DNA of 64,000 nt from Pleurotus ostreatus/Saccharomyces cerevisiae fusant. Lineage: Eukaryota; Opisthokonta. Position numbers and translations under genes: made by a program. Where the stretch lies: the NCBI GenBank assembly GCA_024196135.1, contig JAMQCK010000044.1, positions 1 to 64,000 on the forward strand, written 5' to 3'. Shown piece after piece: positions 43,487 through 55,208 of the stretch. Below the pieces are notes generated by a model. It worked only from the letters and a program-made list of their open reading frames with translations. It was not told where the DNA came from and made no database searches. Positions within the stretch are counted from its first letter, which is position 1. Each line of letters begins with the position of its first letter.

Positions 43487-44944
43487 TGCGACGGACAAGG
43501 ATGCAATTCGAACTGTATTTGTACAGTATGCTCATGTTCACGATATTGAAGGCCTGCTGTCATTTTTCACCACGTTGGTGCACTCGGACCCCGTTGTAAC
43601 ATAATGCCACTCACTGAGCTCATGATTTTGCCACAAATTCCGTGGAGACTGTCTAACGAGCTTGTGAGGCCAGCGGAGGCAGCTTTTTCGCGCATGCATC
43701 TTGTCTGTTCGTTCAGAATCGGGTTAGCGCAGCAGAAAAGTGACCATGGAGGGCCCTGCAGGCGGCCATGACTGGTGGCGGGGGCTCTCGAGCGCTACTA
43801 TACCCCAAGAGACGGTCTTGCATCAGCCAAGGAGCAGAGTCAATTGCTCTTGCTCTCATTGTCTGCTATGCTGGGGACGTCGGAAGAGCGTCACCCTCTG
43901 GGCATACCCGCCATTACGCTGCGGTGGTCCACCGTATCACCACCTCCGGCCAGTAGTGACGAGAAGGCATTGTGATCAGCAGATACGTGGAGGGCAGGTA
44001 CGGTGACGATCGGTTGCTCAGCTGAAAGGAAGCTGTCGCGGGTCGGAATAATGATCGTCGAAGCGCTACGCTGCACTCGGGCTTGTGGCAGCTGGGCCCT
44101 CTGTATTCTCGGTTTGCGACGACGTCGGGCTTGCGAATGCGACTCGTGTTCGAGCTGGTGACCGTAAAATGCACTGAGCGACAGGCCTGACCCTTGACAG
44201 TCCTCGTGAGTCGTATGGGATTGCAATCAGCCTCGGGCATGGTGCTGGTGAAGTTGAACGTTGCGCACGTGGTCGGAAGTACAATCATTGATTGCTGTTT
44301 GTGTCCGTTGATCCAGCACGATCTCCTCCTCCTTGGCGCGTTCTCCGATACTCCTCTGCCTCAAAGTTTACTCTGGGAGCTGCCGACGCTCCATGAGGAA
44401 CGCTCTGCCCAGCTGAACATTTCTGCCTGGATTGTGGCGCGTTAGCCCAAAGCTCACCGACATTTTCCCGGTGCGCCCGTCCTTCGGCCGCACGGTCACT
44501 CAGTTCCCCGGCGATGGAACGGATGTTTGCGATCACTCGCGGGGAACTGGGGTACTCTGGGGTTGTATGATCTGGCGGGACCATTTCCCCAGAAGATCCA
44601 GGATGATCTGCAGGAGCGCAGGAGGGGGAGCTGGGGAACGAAACTGGTGCGTTTACCGCGTAATGCTGCCTCAGACGATCCTCATGGCGCTGCTACAGCA
44701 AGTGAAGCAGCTAGGCAGGGCGTTTACGGCGCGTCTACGGCATGCGATTCACGTACGAGCAATGGTTCAAGCTCAAGAATATCCAGCGGGGCGACTAGCC
44801 CGTAGGCTTCGCGTGTCTAGAGTATGACATCGATGCGGACATAAGTGGAACGGCGGCCGCGCCGGAGGCGCCTGCTCGGCTGGCTATGCATACATAAAAA
44901 CCTGGGCCGTGTAGACGGACGACCGAGCTTGGCGCCCTTCCACC
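43487..44944. other. gap before GH3 gene
   Basis: No conserved frame seen in about 1.45 kb. A tacataaaaa element about 55 bases before the GH3 start (44888-44897) may act as TATA box. Confidence 0.5.
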
Positions 44945-47900
44945 ATGGCACTCTTCACGAGCAGGCTGCTGCTCATTGTGCTCGGCGCTGTCGCCGCTGC
45001 CCGACCCGACGTGCGCCAGGTATCCGACTCTGATGTTGGATCGGCCGCTTCAAGCACGGCGAGCTCTGCACCACTGTCATCGACCTTGTCGACCATTGCG
45101 AGTTCGGTGGAGGTCACTTCCTCTACCGCTGCTACCTTCGCGAGCTCGGCCGCGCCTTCGTCCATCCCATCAAGCGTTGAGGGAAGCACGATCGCCTCGT
45201 CAACCGGTGCGGTCTCGTCCTCCGTCACTTCTGCGGCCTCGGCTTCGATCACGTCTTCGGCGACCGCATCCAACTCTTCGGAGTCTGCTACGTCCTCCAG
45301 CGCCGAGGAGTCGTCCGCGTCCTCCGCGCCACCGACCACGGTCTCGCACACCATCCCGCTCTCCTCGTACCCCTTCTCCGCCTTCCCCGCGCCGACATAC
45401 GCACCCGTCCCCGGCGTCTTCCCCGAGACGGACCCCTCGTCCCCACCGGGCCCATATGACCAGGACATCATCCCTGACTTCTCGGCCGCTTGGTTGGAAG
45501 CATGGGATAAGGCACAGCAGAAGGTGCGTATATTCGACTAATCCTGCGCGTCCCTCGCCCCGCATGCCACTTACTCACGTACAACGCGCAGATCGCCGGG
45601 TATACACTCGAGCAGAAGATCAACATCAGCACGGGCGTTGGGTGGGAGAATGGGCGCTGTGTCGTGCGTTGATTTTGGTGTGCGCGGTTAGACGAGGCCA
45701 GCTGACCTCGTCCAGGGCAACATTGGTGCTATCAACGCGTCGGACGGCTCAGTCGATTTCCCGGGTCTCTGCCTCGAGGTGCGTCTGTTCACTCACTGTA
45801 CAGATCTTCATAGACCTAATCCGCCCTCCCAGGACTCCCCTCTCGGCGTCCGCTTCGCCGACTTCGTCACCGCCTTCCCGACCGCCATCAACGCCGCCGC
45901 GACCTGGAACCGCGGCCTCATCCGCCTCCGTGGGCTCTTCATGGGCCAGGAGCATGTCGCGAAGGGCGTCAATGTCCAGCTCGGGCCCATGATGAACATC
46001 GGGCGCGTCGCGCAGGGTGGCAGGAACTGGGAGGGCTTCGGCGCGGACCCCTACCTGGCGGGCGAGGCCGCGTACGAGACGATTCTGGGGATGCAGGAGG
46101 CCGGGGTGCAGGCGTGTGCGAAGCATTTGATCAATAAGTGAGTGCGAGCATATAAGCTGTTTGAGAGGATTGTTGACAACTGTTACAGCGAGCAAGAGCA
46201 TAAGCGCACGACTGAGAGCTCGGATGTGGATGATCGCACGGAGCATGAGATCTACGCGCACCCTTTCCTGCGCAGTATTATGGCTGGTGTGGCGAGCATT
46301 ATGTGCAGCTACAGTGAGTATATGCGCATTTATCTCATCCGGTAGATGCGAACTGAACCTTTTTCCAGACGCGATCAACGGCACCTACGCTTGCGAGAAC
46401 GACAAGATCCTCAACGATGTTGTCAAGCGCGAGTACGGCTTCCAGGGCTGTAAGTTCGCACTTCCTGCTCGCTTGACCAGCACTGAATGAGTTCTGCAGA
46501 TATCATGTCCGACTGGGGCGCTACCATGTCTGCTATCTCGCCCGTTGCTGGCTTGGACGTAAGTGGTGATAGCACATATGCTGCCTGGCGCTAGCTAACG
46601 ATCCATATCCCTCTTAGATGACCATGCCGGGTGACGCGCAGCTCGGTGGTATTGGCTGGTATGAGACCCTCCTCGACTACGTTCACAACGGCACGATCCC
46701 GGAGTCAAGGATCGACGATATGGGTAAGTCCAATTTTGACTCGCATATATGCTGGTCCTAACCCGCTTTTGCTAGCTACTCGCATCCTGGCTGGCTGGTA
46801 CTTGCTGAAGCAGGATGACCCGTCCTTCCCGACCGCGAACTTCGACGCGTTCCTTCCGGAAAACCAGGCCACCAATGATCACGTCGACGCACAGGGTGAG
46901 TGTCCCTTTCTATCTGCGCATACACCCTCACTAAATCCAATCGCAGACGAAGAGCATACCAGCCTCGTCCGCAACATGGGCGCCGCCTCCATCGTCCTCC
47001 TCAAGAACGAGCGCGACGCACTCCCCCTCCACAAGCCCCGCGCGCTCCTGCTCGCCGGCAGCGACGCCGGCCCCGGCCGCGCAGGCCCGAACCAGTTCGC
47101 CGACCAGGGCGGCTCCGACGGCGTCCTCGCCATGGGCTGGGGCTCCGGCACGGCGAACTTCACCTACCTGATCACCCCGCTCGAGGCGATCCAAAGGCGC
47201 GCGCGCAAGGATAGGACGAGCGTGTCGTGGCTGTTGGATGATTTCGATCTGCCGCTGGCGGGGAATATGGCGAAGCGGGTGGAGACGATGGCGCCTGGGC
47301 GGAATGCGGCGATTGTGTTTGTGAACTCGGATAGTGGGGAGCAGTATATTACGGTGGATGGGAATGAGGGGGATAGGTGGGTGGTCTCCATTCGACAGTG
47401 TCATCAACGGTGAACTGATGTGCGACACAGGAAGAACCTGACGGCCTGGCACGGCGGAGACGATCTCATCCTCGCCGTCGCTGCGCAGAACAACAACACC
47501 ATCGTCGTTGTGCACAGCGTCGGACCGCTCATCCTCGAGCCCTGGATCGACCACGAGAACGTGACGGCGGTGCGTAGGCTATCTTCAGCGCTATTCTTAC
47601 GTTGTTGCTTAACTTGCCTTAGGTACTCTGGGCGGGCGTCCCGGGCAACGAGGCAGGCAACTCGCTTGTAGACGTGCTCTACGGCCGCTGGAACCCGTCT
47701 GGTCGCCTCCCGTACACCATCGCTAAGTCGCTGGAGGACTATGGGACTGGGCTCGTCCTCGGCGGCACCAACGAGGATTTCTTGAACATTCCGTACAGTG
47801 AGGGGTGCGTTAGCCTCGTCTACCTCATTGTCCCGTCACCGTCATATATACACATGTTAACACCACTCCCCACCCAGCCTCTTCATCGACTACCGCCGCT

Positions 47901-48503
47901 TCGACTACTTCAACATCACCCCCCGCTTCGAGTTTGGGTTCGGGCTGTCCTACACCGACTTCGAGTACTCGAACCTCGTCATCTCTGCTGTCGATGCGCC
48001 CGATGGGACAGACCAGGATCTGGCGGACGCATGGGCGCAGGGCGTTGCTTCACCGATCGCGGAGGGCTCGTCGACGGCGCTGTGGCTGCACCGGCCGGCG
48101 TTTACAGTCGAGTTTGATGTGACAAATAGTGGGGATTTGTTTGGTGGGGAGGTGAGTCGAGAGGTGTCGTTCATTGCTGGAGAGTCTGAAGACTGACGCC
48201 TTGCCAGATCCCCCAACTGTACGTGAACCCGCCCGATGGGTCGGGCGAGCCGCCGTCTGTGCTGAAGGGCTTCACGAATGTGGAGGCGCTTCCGGGAGAG
48301 ACGAAGCATGTGTCGTTGCCGTTGTCGAGGTGAGTTCAGTAGTTGAGAAGTGAAGGTCCCGTCGAATTGACGCCGTTTGCAGGTACGACCTCTCCATCTG
48401 GGACGTCGTGCAGCAAGGGTGGGCGAAGCCGAACGGGACGATTGGCGTCACTGTCGGCGCTAGCAGCCGCGATGGGAGGTTGAGCGCGGAGGTGCCGCTG
48501 TGA
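44945..48503 (+). CDS. secreted GH3 beta-glucosidase
   Basis: At least twelve exons encode about 880 residues. Signal peptide [20 protein letters not shown] is followed by about 130 residues dominated by Ser, Ala, Thr and Val. The GH3 N-terminal domain begins [20 protein letters not shown] and continues [20 protein letters not shown] and AKHLI. The nucleophile Asp lies in [12 protein letters not shown] (about 46510). The C-terminal GH3 domain carries [20 protein letters not shown] and [16 protein letters not shown], and the fibronectin-III-like end reads [17 protein letters not shown]3 beta-glucosidases release glucose from cellobiose and other beta-glucosides outside the cell or at the wall. 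Several N-glycosylation sequons are visible (NITP, NGT). Confidence 0.93.
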
Positions 48504-49242
48504 AAGGGAGCTGCCACTGTGAGGGGGTGGTGTGTGCAAGATAATGACGATGGGAAGTGGTGAACTTTTCAAAAGGGACGACTCGTCGTCCGTCGACACC
48601 GATCATTCCGTTCAGCAGACATTGACCAGTGCTTGTGCAAGTTGTCGCTCTTTGTCTGCCGCCGACGAACACTTCTCACGAACTGACTTGGCGCTGCGTG
48701 CGCGCCTACTTGACATTTCGTGCGCACCTACCTACTTGACGCTTCATGCGCACCTACTTGACGATCTTACGAACACATGAACTTGAAGTATTGTATCTAG
48801 TGCGAACGATTTACCTACGCGTAATCTAGCCGTGTTGTTCTTGATGCGAATTGAGTGCGATGTTGAGGGGGGTTAATGATATCTCGGAGAAGGGGTGTGA
48901 CCGTTGGGAAGGGCGGCTGACCGTTGGCTGGTAAGGGTGGCTGGTCTCAAGGCATGTATACCTAGACTATGTTTACTGCCACTGTTGTACTTCTATGTCC
49001 AATCAGCTTCCCTGTCGACTTTCTGGATGGGGAGCCGGTTCACTACATACATAGGAGGGCGCGTGGGAAGCTTGCGTCGATCCATCCTCTGACTCTTCCC
49101 AGACGATGGCCAGATTCGTACCCTCTGTGTGCTTTCGGGACTACAGACCTCCTGTGCACCCAATCGTGGGGTGAAGGCGCACCGACTCTCACTGAAGGCC
49201 ACACACCCTCACTGAAAGTGCACCGATCATCCTAACGACACC
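48504..49242. other. gap between GH3 and Trx-TPR gene
   Basis: 3' flank of GH3 with a short iterated cgcacctacttgac/gcacctactt motif near 48690-48760, then the promoter of the next gene. Doublets of actctcactgaaggc/ccctcactgaaag lie just before the ATG. No coding evidence was seen. Confidence 0.45.
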
Positions 49243-50283
49243 ATGGCCGCTCCCATCGAGGTGCACTCTGTCGCCGTGTGGAACACCCTCCGGCGTAGCG
49301 CGACGGAGAACAACATACCCATCGTCGTGGACTTCCACGCAGAATGGTGCCAGCCCTGCAAGGTGCGCCTCCGGCCCATCGTATCCCATCCATCGCCCCT
49401 GCACCCATCGCATCCCATCCATGACCCCGCACTCATCATCCCATTGCTCCGCACTCATCCCATCCCATCCATGGCCCGGCACTCATCCCCCCATCGCCCC
49501 GCACTCATCACCCCACCCCCTCCTTCAGGCCATCGCGCCCATCTATCACCAGCTCGCCAACCAGCACCACCGCGCCATCTTCCTCCGCGTCGACGTCGAC
49601 AGAAACCAGCCGATCGCCACGAAGTACAACATCACCGCCATGCCCACCTTCCTCGTCATCCGCAACGGGGACGTCGCCGACACCCTCCGCGGCGCGGATC
49701 CGCGCGGGCTCGCGGCCATGGTGGCGAGCCACGCGGCCGTCCCCCCACTGCCCCCGGCCGCGGACGAGGCGCGGGCCGCGGGCAACGCCGCCTTCGCAGC
49801 CGGGGACCTCGCCGCCGCCGCCGCGCACTACACGCGCGGGCTCGAGGTCGCGCCAGACTCGGCCGTGCTGCACGCGAACCGCGCGCTGATGTACATCCGG
49901 CAGGTGCGGGGCGCGCCGAGCAGGGACGCGCGCATGGCGCTGCGGCGGCAGGCGGTGCGCGACGCGGACGCGGCGACGGCGCTGGAGCCGCGGTGGGGGA
50001 AGGGGTGGGTGCGCAGCGCGGAGGCGGTGCTGCTGTCGGGGGACGACGAGGTGCTGGAGGGTATGTCGACGTCGGCGGAGGGGAGGAGGGAGGACAAGCG
50101 CAGGATGCTGGCGGCGGTGCTGGAGACGCTGTTCAACGCGGCGAATCTGTCGGATGGGAAACTGAGGGCAGGTGAGTTCTCGTCTTCGAGCTGTACGCTG
50201 GTATGGGAGGGTCGGTATGCTCACGAAGTGCAGATGCGTTAGCGATGAGGGATGATGTGCGCGCGCGACTCGAGGCATTATAG
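49243..50283 (+). CDS. thioredoxin-TPR protein, CQPC active site
   Basis: Three exons, about 275 residues. The thioredoxin domain (1-105) has IVVDFHAEWCQPCK with Cys36 and Cys39, and cis-Pro in TAMPTF. TPRs follow from about residue 118: ARAAGNAAFAAGDLAAAAAH, LHANRALMYIRQV and RWGKGWVRSAEAVLL. The clamp Lys before GN is Arg here. Ending: DALAMRDDVRARLEAL. The first intron follows the active-site Lys codon and contains a short minisatellite (49380-49510). A soluble thioredoxin fused to a chaperone-type TPR recalls plant TDX/TTL proteins, which act as co-chaperone reductases. That role is inferred from architecture only. Confidence 0.87.
49380..49510 (+). repeat. intronic minisatellite
   Basis: Within the first intron, a unit like cccatccatggccccgcactcatc recurs about three to four times with drift. 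It has inflated the intron to roughly 165 bases. Confidence 0.6.
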
Positions 50284-51156
50284 CCGTGCTAAGTTCAATG
50301 ACATTGCTGAGTACACTTGTCTGAGGATGACATTGTTCAACGTGAACATCTAGCGGTGCGTTATATAGCAGTACTATTCTTGACGAGGTTGACAGGGATG
50401 GTCTTATGCGTGAGCCTCAGGGGGAAAAAGAGCAGTCCGAAGAGTCGTCAAAGGGATGTCGCCCTGTCCTCATTATGCTCGAACAACATCGCGCTGCTGA
50501 GATACCCTGCTGGTAAGCATCCTTCCCGTACCCGTCACCAGAGCATCCAAGTGAGCTAGTGCCTCGGAACCATGTTTGTCTTGAGATGTCGTGCGAACCT
50601 CTCTAAGTACTAGCGCACCCAATCACCAGCGAGTAGAGTTCATGGAGTTTCGTACTGCATTGTCTCAATCAAAGGATTGCGCCTTCTTGCGTGTTCTACT
50701 TTGCAATCGATGCGCAAGCGAAGTGGACCGCGGGGCCCCCTGGCGGCGCGTGGGAATGGTTGAGAGCATTGGGCCAAAAAAGGCAAGCGGCTTACGCGGT
50801 CAGTTGACGTGATGGCGCCTCGCGTTTGTCACTGCCTGCCCTTTATGGCCATTTCCTCTCAGCGCACCCACATTTACCATGCCCGAATTACGCTGCGCGA
50901 CATAGGAGACTGCCTAATGCGCGCACGGTTTCCCAGATGGGAGCTGGACGGGAGGGGCCCTTTGGTCAGAAGAGTCTGGATTATCGTCAGCGAATCGCCG
51001 TCAGCTGTCTGTCAGATAGACGGTATCGAATCTCGCGAAGATCGAGTGGTGTGACGGTGGCCCGCGCGTATAAATACCGGCCGGTCGCGACATACTGCAC
51101 CAGTCGTTCTCGTCCTCTTTTCCTACCTTCATCCCCAACCACCCTCATCAGCAGCA
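50284..51156. other. gap with WrbA promoter
   Basis: No coding evidence was seen. The final 90 bases carry the WrbA TATA box and a CT-rich leader. Confidence 0.5.
51069..51076 (+). promoter_or_regulatory. TATA box of WrbA-type gene
   Basis: A textbook tataaata 88 bases before the ATG at 51157, followed by a CT-rich leader (ctcgtcctcttttcctacc) and agcaATGG. Confidence 0.75.
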
Positions 51157-52032
51157 ATGGCACCCAAGGTCGCGATCGTCATCTACTCCATGTACGGCCA
51201 CATCGCCAAGTGTGAGCGCCCCCTCCTCCTCATCACCTGCTCTGCGATCCTCACCCCTTCCTATAGTGGCCGAGTCCGTCAAGGCCGGTGTTGAGGCTGC
51301 CGGCGGCAGCGTCACGATCTTCCAGTACGTCCGCACTAGCATCGATCGCCCATCGCCGCTCATCGCCCGCGCAGGATCCCCGAGACGCTCCCCGAGAACG
51401 TCCTCCAGCTCCTCCACGCGCCGCCCAAGCCGGACTACCCGATCATCGACGCCGACAAGCTCGCGACCTTCGACGCGTTCATCTTCGGTATCCCCACCCG
51501 CTACGGCAACTTCCCCGGCCAGTGGAAGGTGTGTAGCGATGGTCTGGCCGAGTTGCGCGACGTTAATCGTTTTTCAGGCCTTCTGGGACACCACTGGCGC
51601 GCTCTGGGCCAAGGGCGCCCTCGCGGGCAAGTTTGCGAGCGCGTTCGTGTCGACTGCGTCCCCGGGTGGTGGCCAGGAGATCACCATCTCCAACACCCTC
51701 TCCACCCTCGTCCACCACGGCATCATCTTCGTGCCCCTCGGCTACGCGCAGACCTTCGCGCAGCTCACCAACCTTAACGAGGTCCACGGTGGTGAGTGCT
51801 TCTACTCCGTACTTCCTCCCTCGTTCACTATTCCTTTCAATTCTCTGCCAATCCGTCACTCTCTGAACCGCATACATCCAACTCATCACTGACCCTCACT
51901 CCAGGTTCCCCGTGGGGCGCTGGCACCTTCGCTGGCGGCGACGGCTCCCGCCAGCCCTCCGCGCTCGAGCTTGAGATCGCGAAGACCCAGGGCAAGCAGT
52001 TCTGGGAGATCGTCTCCAAGTACCAGTTCTAG
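51157..52032 (+). CDS. NAD(P)H:quinone oxidoreductase, WrbA/flavodoxin-like
   Basis: Five exons give about 202 residues. The FMN phosphate loop is [13 protein letters not shown], then [20 protein letters not shown]. The WrbA core follows: [84 protein letters not shown] and [20 protein letters not shown]. The size and all family landmarks are complete. Enzymes of this family do two-electron quinone reduction; in wood-rot fungi they are linked to degradation of lignin-derived quinones and oxidative defence. It lies between two thioredoxin-TPR genes. The strong TATA box suggests inducible expression. Confidence 0.95.
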
Positions 52033-52581
52033 AGGATTGGTGCGAGTAGTCGACGGTTTCGACGAGCTGCGAGCACGCCACGGCTTCGAAGACCTGCGAG
52101 TACGAGGAGGTCGAGTGAACTCCAAGCATTGTAATTAGATAAACACTTGTACATCATATAACCAATGGGAAACATGGCAGAACATCGAGTAGCTGTCGTG
52201 CAGGAACCTCAGCTGACGATGGGGTTTCTCTCGAAAGCAGCGGCGAGCAGCGCTCGGCACCCCTAAGGTTATGGATTGTTTCTCAAAAGAGGGTCCCCGC
52301 TTCTGCATCTCGATTGTACTGGGCCTCCACGGTATGTCTTCCCAGCCTGCCTGGAGCGAAGCGAATTCGAAGTTCAAGGCGGCCGAAGTTATGCACGTGA
52401 CAGGTTGAACTTCGAGTACAGTGTATCGCAGGCCTCGCAGCTATGTCCCTGAACTGAGTCCTAAGTTGGACCTACGAACCAGAGAGTCGACAGGGAGGTT
52501 GATTGGACCTACAAGTACAACAGTGGTCATGACCATAGTCTAGAAGATGGATGACATAGACGTCCTAGCGGCGTGGTAGCG
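52033..52581. other. convergent 3' gap
   Basis: Tail-to-tail spacer between WrbA (+) and the CGPC Trx-TPR gene (-). Nothing coding seen. Confidence 0.5.
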
Positions 52582-53509
52582 TTATAGAGCTGCGAGCTTC
52601 GCCTTCACTTCCTTCATGATCTCCTGCGCCTCTGCAATGACAGTCAGCACGTCTGCGCACGAACGACAGGTTGCACCACTCACCAGCCTTGACCTTCCCA
52701 TCCGACAGGTTGATCGCATTCTGCAGCGCCTCCTCCGCCCCTAGCAGCGTCTGCCTCACGCCCTCCACCCGCTTATCCTCCGCCACATCCTCCATCCCCT
52801 CCTCGTCCGCCTGCAGCACCAACGCCTCCGCCAGCCTCACCCACCCCTTCCCCCACGCCCGATCCCGCTGCGTCGCGTTCGTCGCGTCCACCACCGCCCG
52901 CGCGCGCAGCTTCTTCCGCTCCCCCTTCGGCGTCCCCGCATCGCGCACCTGCTTGATGTACGCGAACGCGCGGTTCGCGAGCAGCACGGCGGAGTCCGGC
53001 GCCCTCTGGATCGCGCGCGAGTACGCCTCCGCCGCCTTTGCGTAGTCCCCCGCGCCGAACGCCGCGTTGCCCTCCGCCTTTGCTTTCTCCGCGTCCGCGG
53101 GCAGTGGGGGGACGGACGCGTACTTCGCTACCATCGCGGCGAGCCCGCGCGCGTCCGCGCCGCGAAGGGAGTCCACGCGCTCCCCGTCGACGATGGCGTA
53201 GAAGGTGGGCATTGCGGTGACGTTGTATTTGGCCGCGATCGGCCGGTTCTTGTCGACGTCGACGCGGAGGAAGACGGCGCGGTGGTATTGGGCGGCGAGT
53301 TGGGCGTAGATGGGGGCGATGGCCTGAGTAGATGAAGAGGAGGGTTGGTGAGTGTTGAGGCTGGGGCGAGGAGGAGAATGACGACGCACCTTACAAGGAC
53401 CGCACCATTCGGCGTGAAAGTCGACGATGATGGGGCGGTTGGCCTCCTTCGCGGAGCGCAGGGTCTGATTCCACTGGCTGACAGACTCGATCTCTATCGG
53501 GGCGCCCAT
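52582..53509 (-). CDS. thioredoxin-TPR protein, classical CGPC active site
   Basis: Three exons, about 270 residues. The thioredoxin domain reads IIVDFHAEWCGPCK with Cys36 and Cys39, AIAPIYAQLAAQYHRAVFLR next, and cis-Pro in TAMPTF. TPR1 (AKAEGNAAFGAGDYAKAAEA), TPR2 (VLLANRAFAYIKQ) and TPR3 (RAWGKGWVRLAEALVL) keep all five residues of the Hop-type carboxylate clamp, which bind the EEVD tail of Hsp70/Hsp90. The end reads EAQEIMKEVKAKLAAL. Exon structure is identical to the copy at 49243: the first intron follows the active-site Lys and the last precedes the final 16 residues. Probably a cytosolic disulfide reductase recruited to chaperones. This looks like the ancestral-type member of the local family. 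Confidence 0.9.
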
Positions 53510-54180
53510 GGTGTCTTGATCGAGTAATGATGTTCGAAGGTAGGGTTTATAGAGCAGTCAGGTATCGTTGAGCCGTAGAGCAGCTTGTCGAGCAAGAGAG
53601 CAGAGGTCAAGATGTACAGTCATCGTTCGGGAAGAGCCTCAGAACAAGCGCCGGCCTCTTCCCACGGTCCAATTCGCGCGCACTTCCGCTTTGGGGCATT
53701 CCCATTGTTCTCGAAGACACTCAAGGGTGCTAGGCATCGAAGACGGCGACTACAATGCATTCAATGGCGGCGGTCAGACACACTCGTCATGACGGCCCTT
53801 GACGCTAGCGAGAACAACGACAGTACCTCCGTCTCGGCACTGCGCCATCGCGAAAGACCAGCTTCGGTGAAAGCGTCGGAGAGGCTGATTAGCCCGAGGG
53901 TGCATACACGATCGAGTCTGTCAGCACAAGAATCTCTGGGTCTCGGGCTGCCATCGCCATCCCCTGCTCTCTCTGACCCCGTGTGTGTTGCCCAACGCGG
54001 GGTCAACGACACTCGTGACCGGGCGATATGGCGAGCGCGCACGCAATGTACAATGGCCGGCGATAAAGATCCTTCTCAAGGACGCACACCAAGATGCTTC
54101 TCCCCCTCATCCACTGGGCGATCTCCCTCGTTCTTCCTGCTGCTTTCATCGGTCAGTTCAGCTCTACCACAACGGAGGCA
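53510..54180. other. divergent gap Trx-TPR / glyoxalase-like
   Basis: Head-to-head spacer of about 670 bases. A short in-frame hydrophobic extension exists before the glyoxalase-like ATG (54094-54180, MLLPLIHWAISLVLPAAFIG) that could be a signal peptide if an upstream start is used. Confidence 0.4.
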
Positions 54181-55208
54181 ATGGCACCCCCAACCAACAT
54201 CCTCGATCACATCGTCCATCTGGCGCCTAACGTGAAGGACGCAACGGAGAACCTAACGAAGCTGGGATTCAAGTGCGTTTCCGCCTTTCATCTGCGCGCA
54301 TACATCCAGCCGTACTCACACATCCCCCAGCGTCCTCGCCGGCGGGACCCACGCCGACGGCCTCACCGAGAACGCGCTCATCGTAAGCCATCTCCCACCA
54401 CCTACCTCACCCTAACACTAACCCAACCTTTCCCCCACCCAGTCCTTCCCCGACGGCACCTACATCGAGCTCATCTCCTTCACCCACGACCCCTCCTACT
54501 ACCCACCCAACTCCCCCGAGCGCACCGCGCGCGAAGCCCACCGCTGGGCCAACAAATCCCCCGGCTGGATCGACTACGCGTTCCTGGGGAACGGCGTCCT
54601 AGACCCTCCGAACCGTATATCCGATCTCGTGAACGCGCGCGCGAAGGCTCATGGAGGGGAGCCGATATATAAGGCGGAGGTTCCTGGGGGGAGGTTGAGG
54701 CCGGATGGGGTGAGGCTGGATTGGGTGATTACGGCGGGGGAGGAGGAGGGGGTGTTGGGGTTGATTCCGTTCTTTTGCGGGGATGTGACGGAGAGGGGGT
54801 TGAGGGTGGGTGGTTCTTGTTGTGTGGGAGGGAGGACGGGGTCGCTGACAGTTTTTGACGTAGGTTCCGGGCTCGGCGAACGAGACCACGCACCCTGTTG
54901 GCGCGCAGGGCGTCACGGCCGTCCGCATCCTCGTTAGCGAGGAGGACTTGGCGAAGAGGAAGCAACAACTGGCCGATATTATAGGCGCGGAAGCACTGCA
55001 AGCCAACGAGCACTCCGTCCACTTCCCACTATCGAAAACCAAAGACAATGGCGTCAAGGGCGCGCTAATCCTCAGTGCGCCCCGGGACGACGAGGAGCTG
55101 GAGTACCTCGAGAGGCATGGGTCGGCGTTGTACGAGTTGCATGTCAAGGCTGGCGGAGGGCAGCAGGGTGTTGTAAAAACGCCGTTTGGGCGTATCGTAC
55201 TCGAGTGA
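54181..55208 (+). CDS. glyoxalase-like domain protein
   Basis: Four exons, about 265 residues. MAPPTNILDHIVHLAPNVKD opens the vicinal-oxygen-chelate fold with its metal-site His (DHIVHL). NVLAGGTHADGLTENALI and SFPDGTYIELISFTHD (metal Glu in YIELI) follow, as in the Glyoxalase_3 family. SPGWIDYAFLGNG, RPDGVRLDWVIT and LGLIPFFCGDVTER lead to the second half (VPGSANETTHPVGAQGVTAV). These proteins are metal-dependent lyases or isomerases of unknown substrate. An in-frame ATG at 54094 would add a hydrophobic leader; the shorter start is preferred since family members begin with the fold. Catalytic activity is unproven. Confidence 0.82.

Noticed and set aside
49508..50278. 256-codon minus-strand frame opposite the CQPC Trx-TPR gene
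   Set aside because: Composition artefact (His/Arg/Gly/Val-rich) antisense to a clearly conserved gene.
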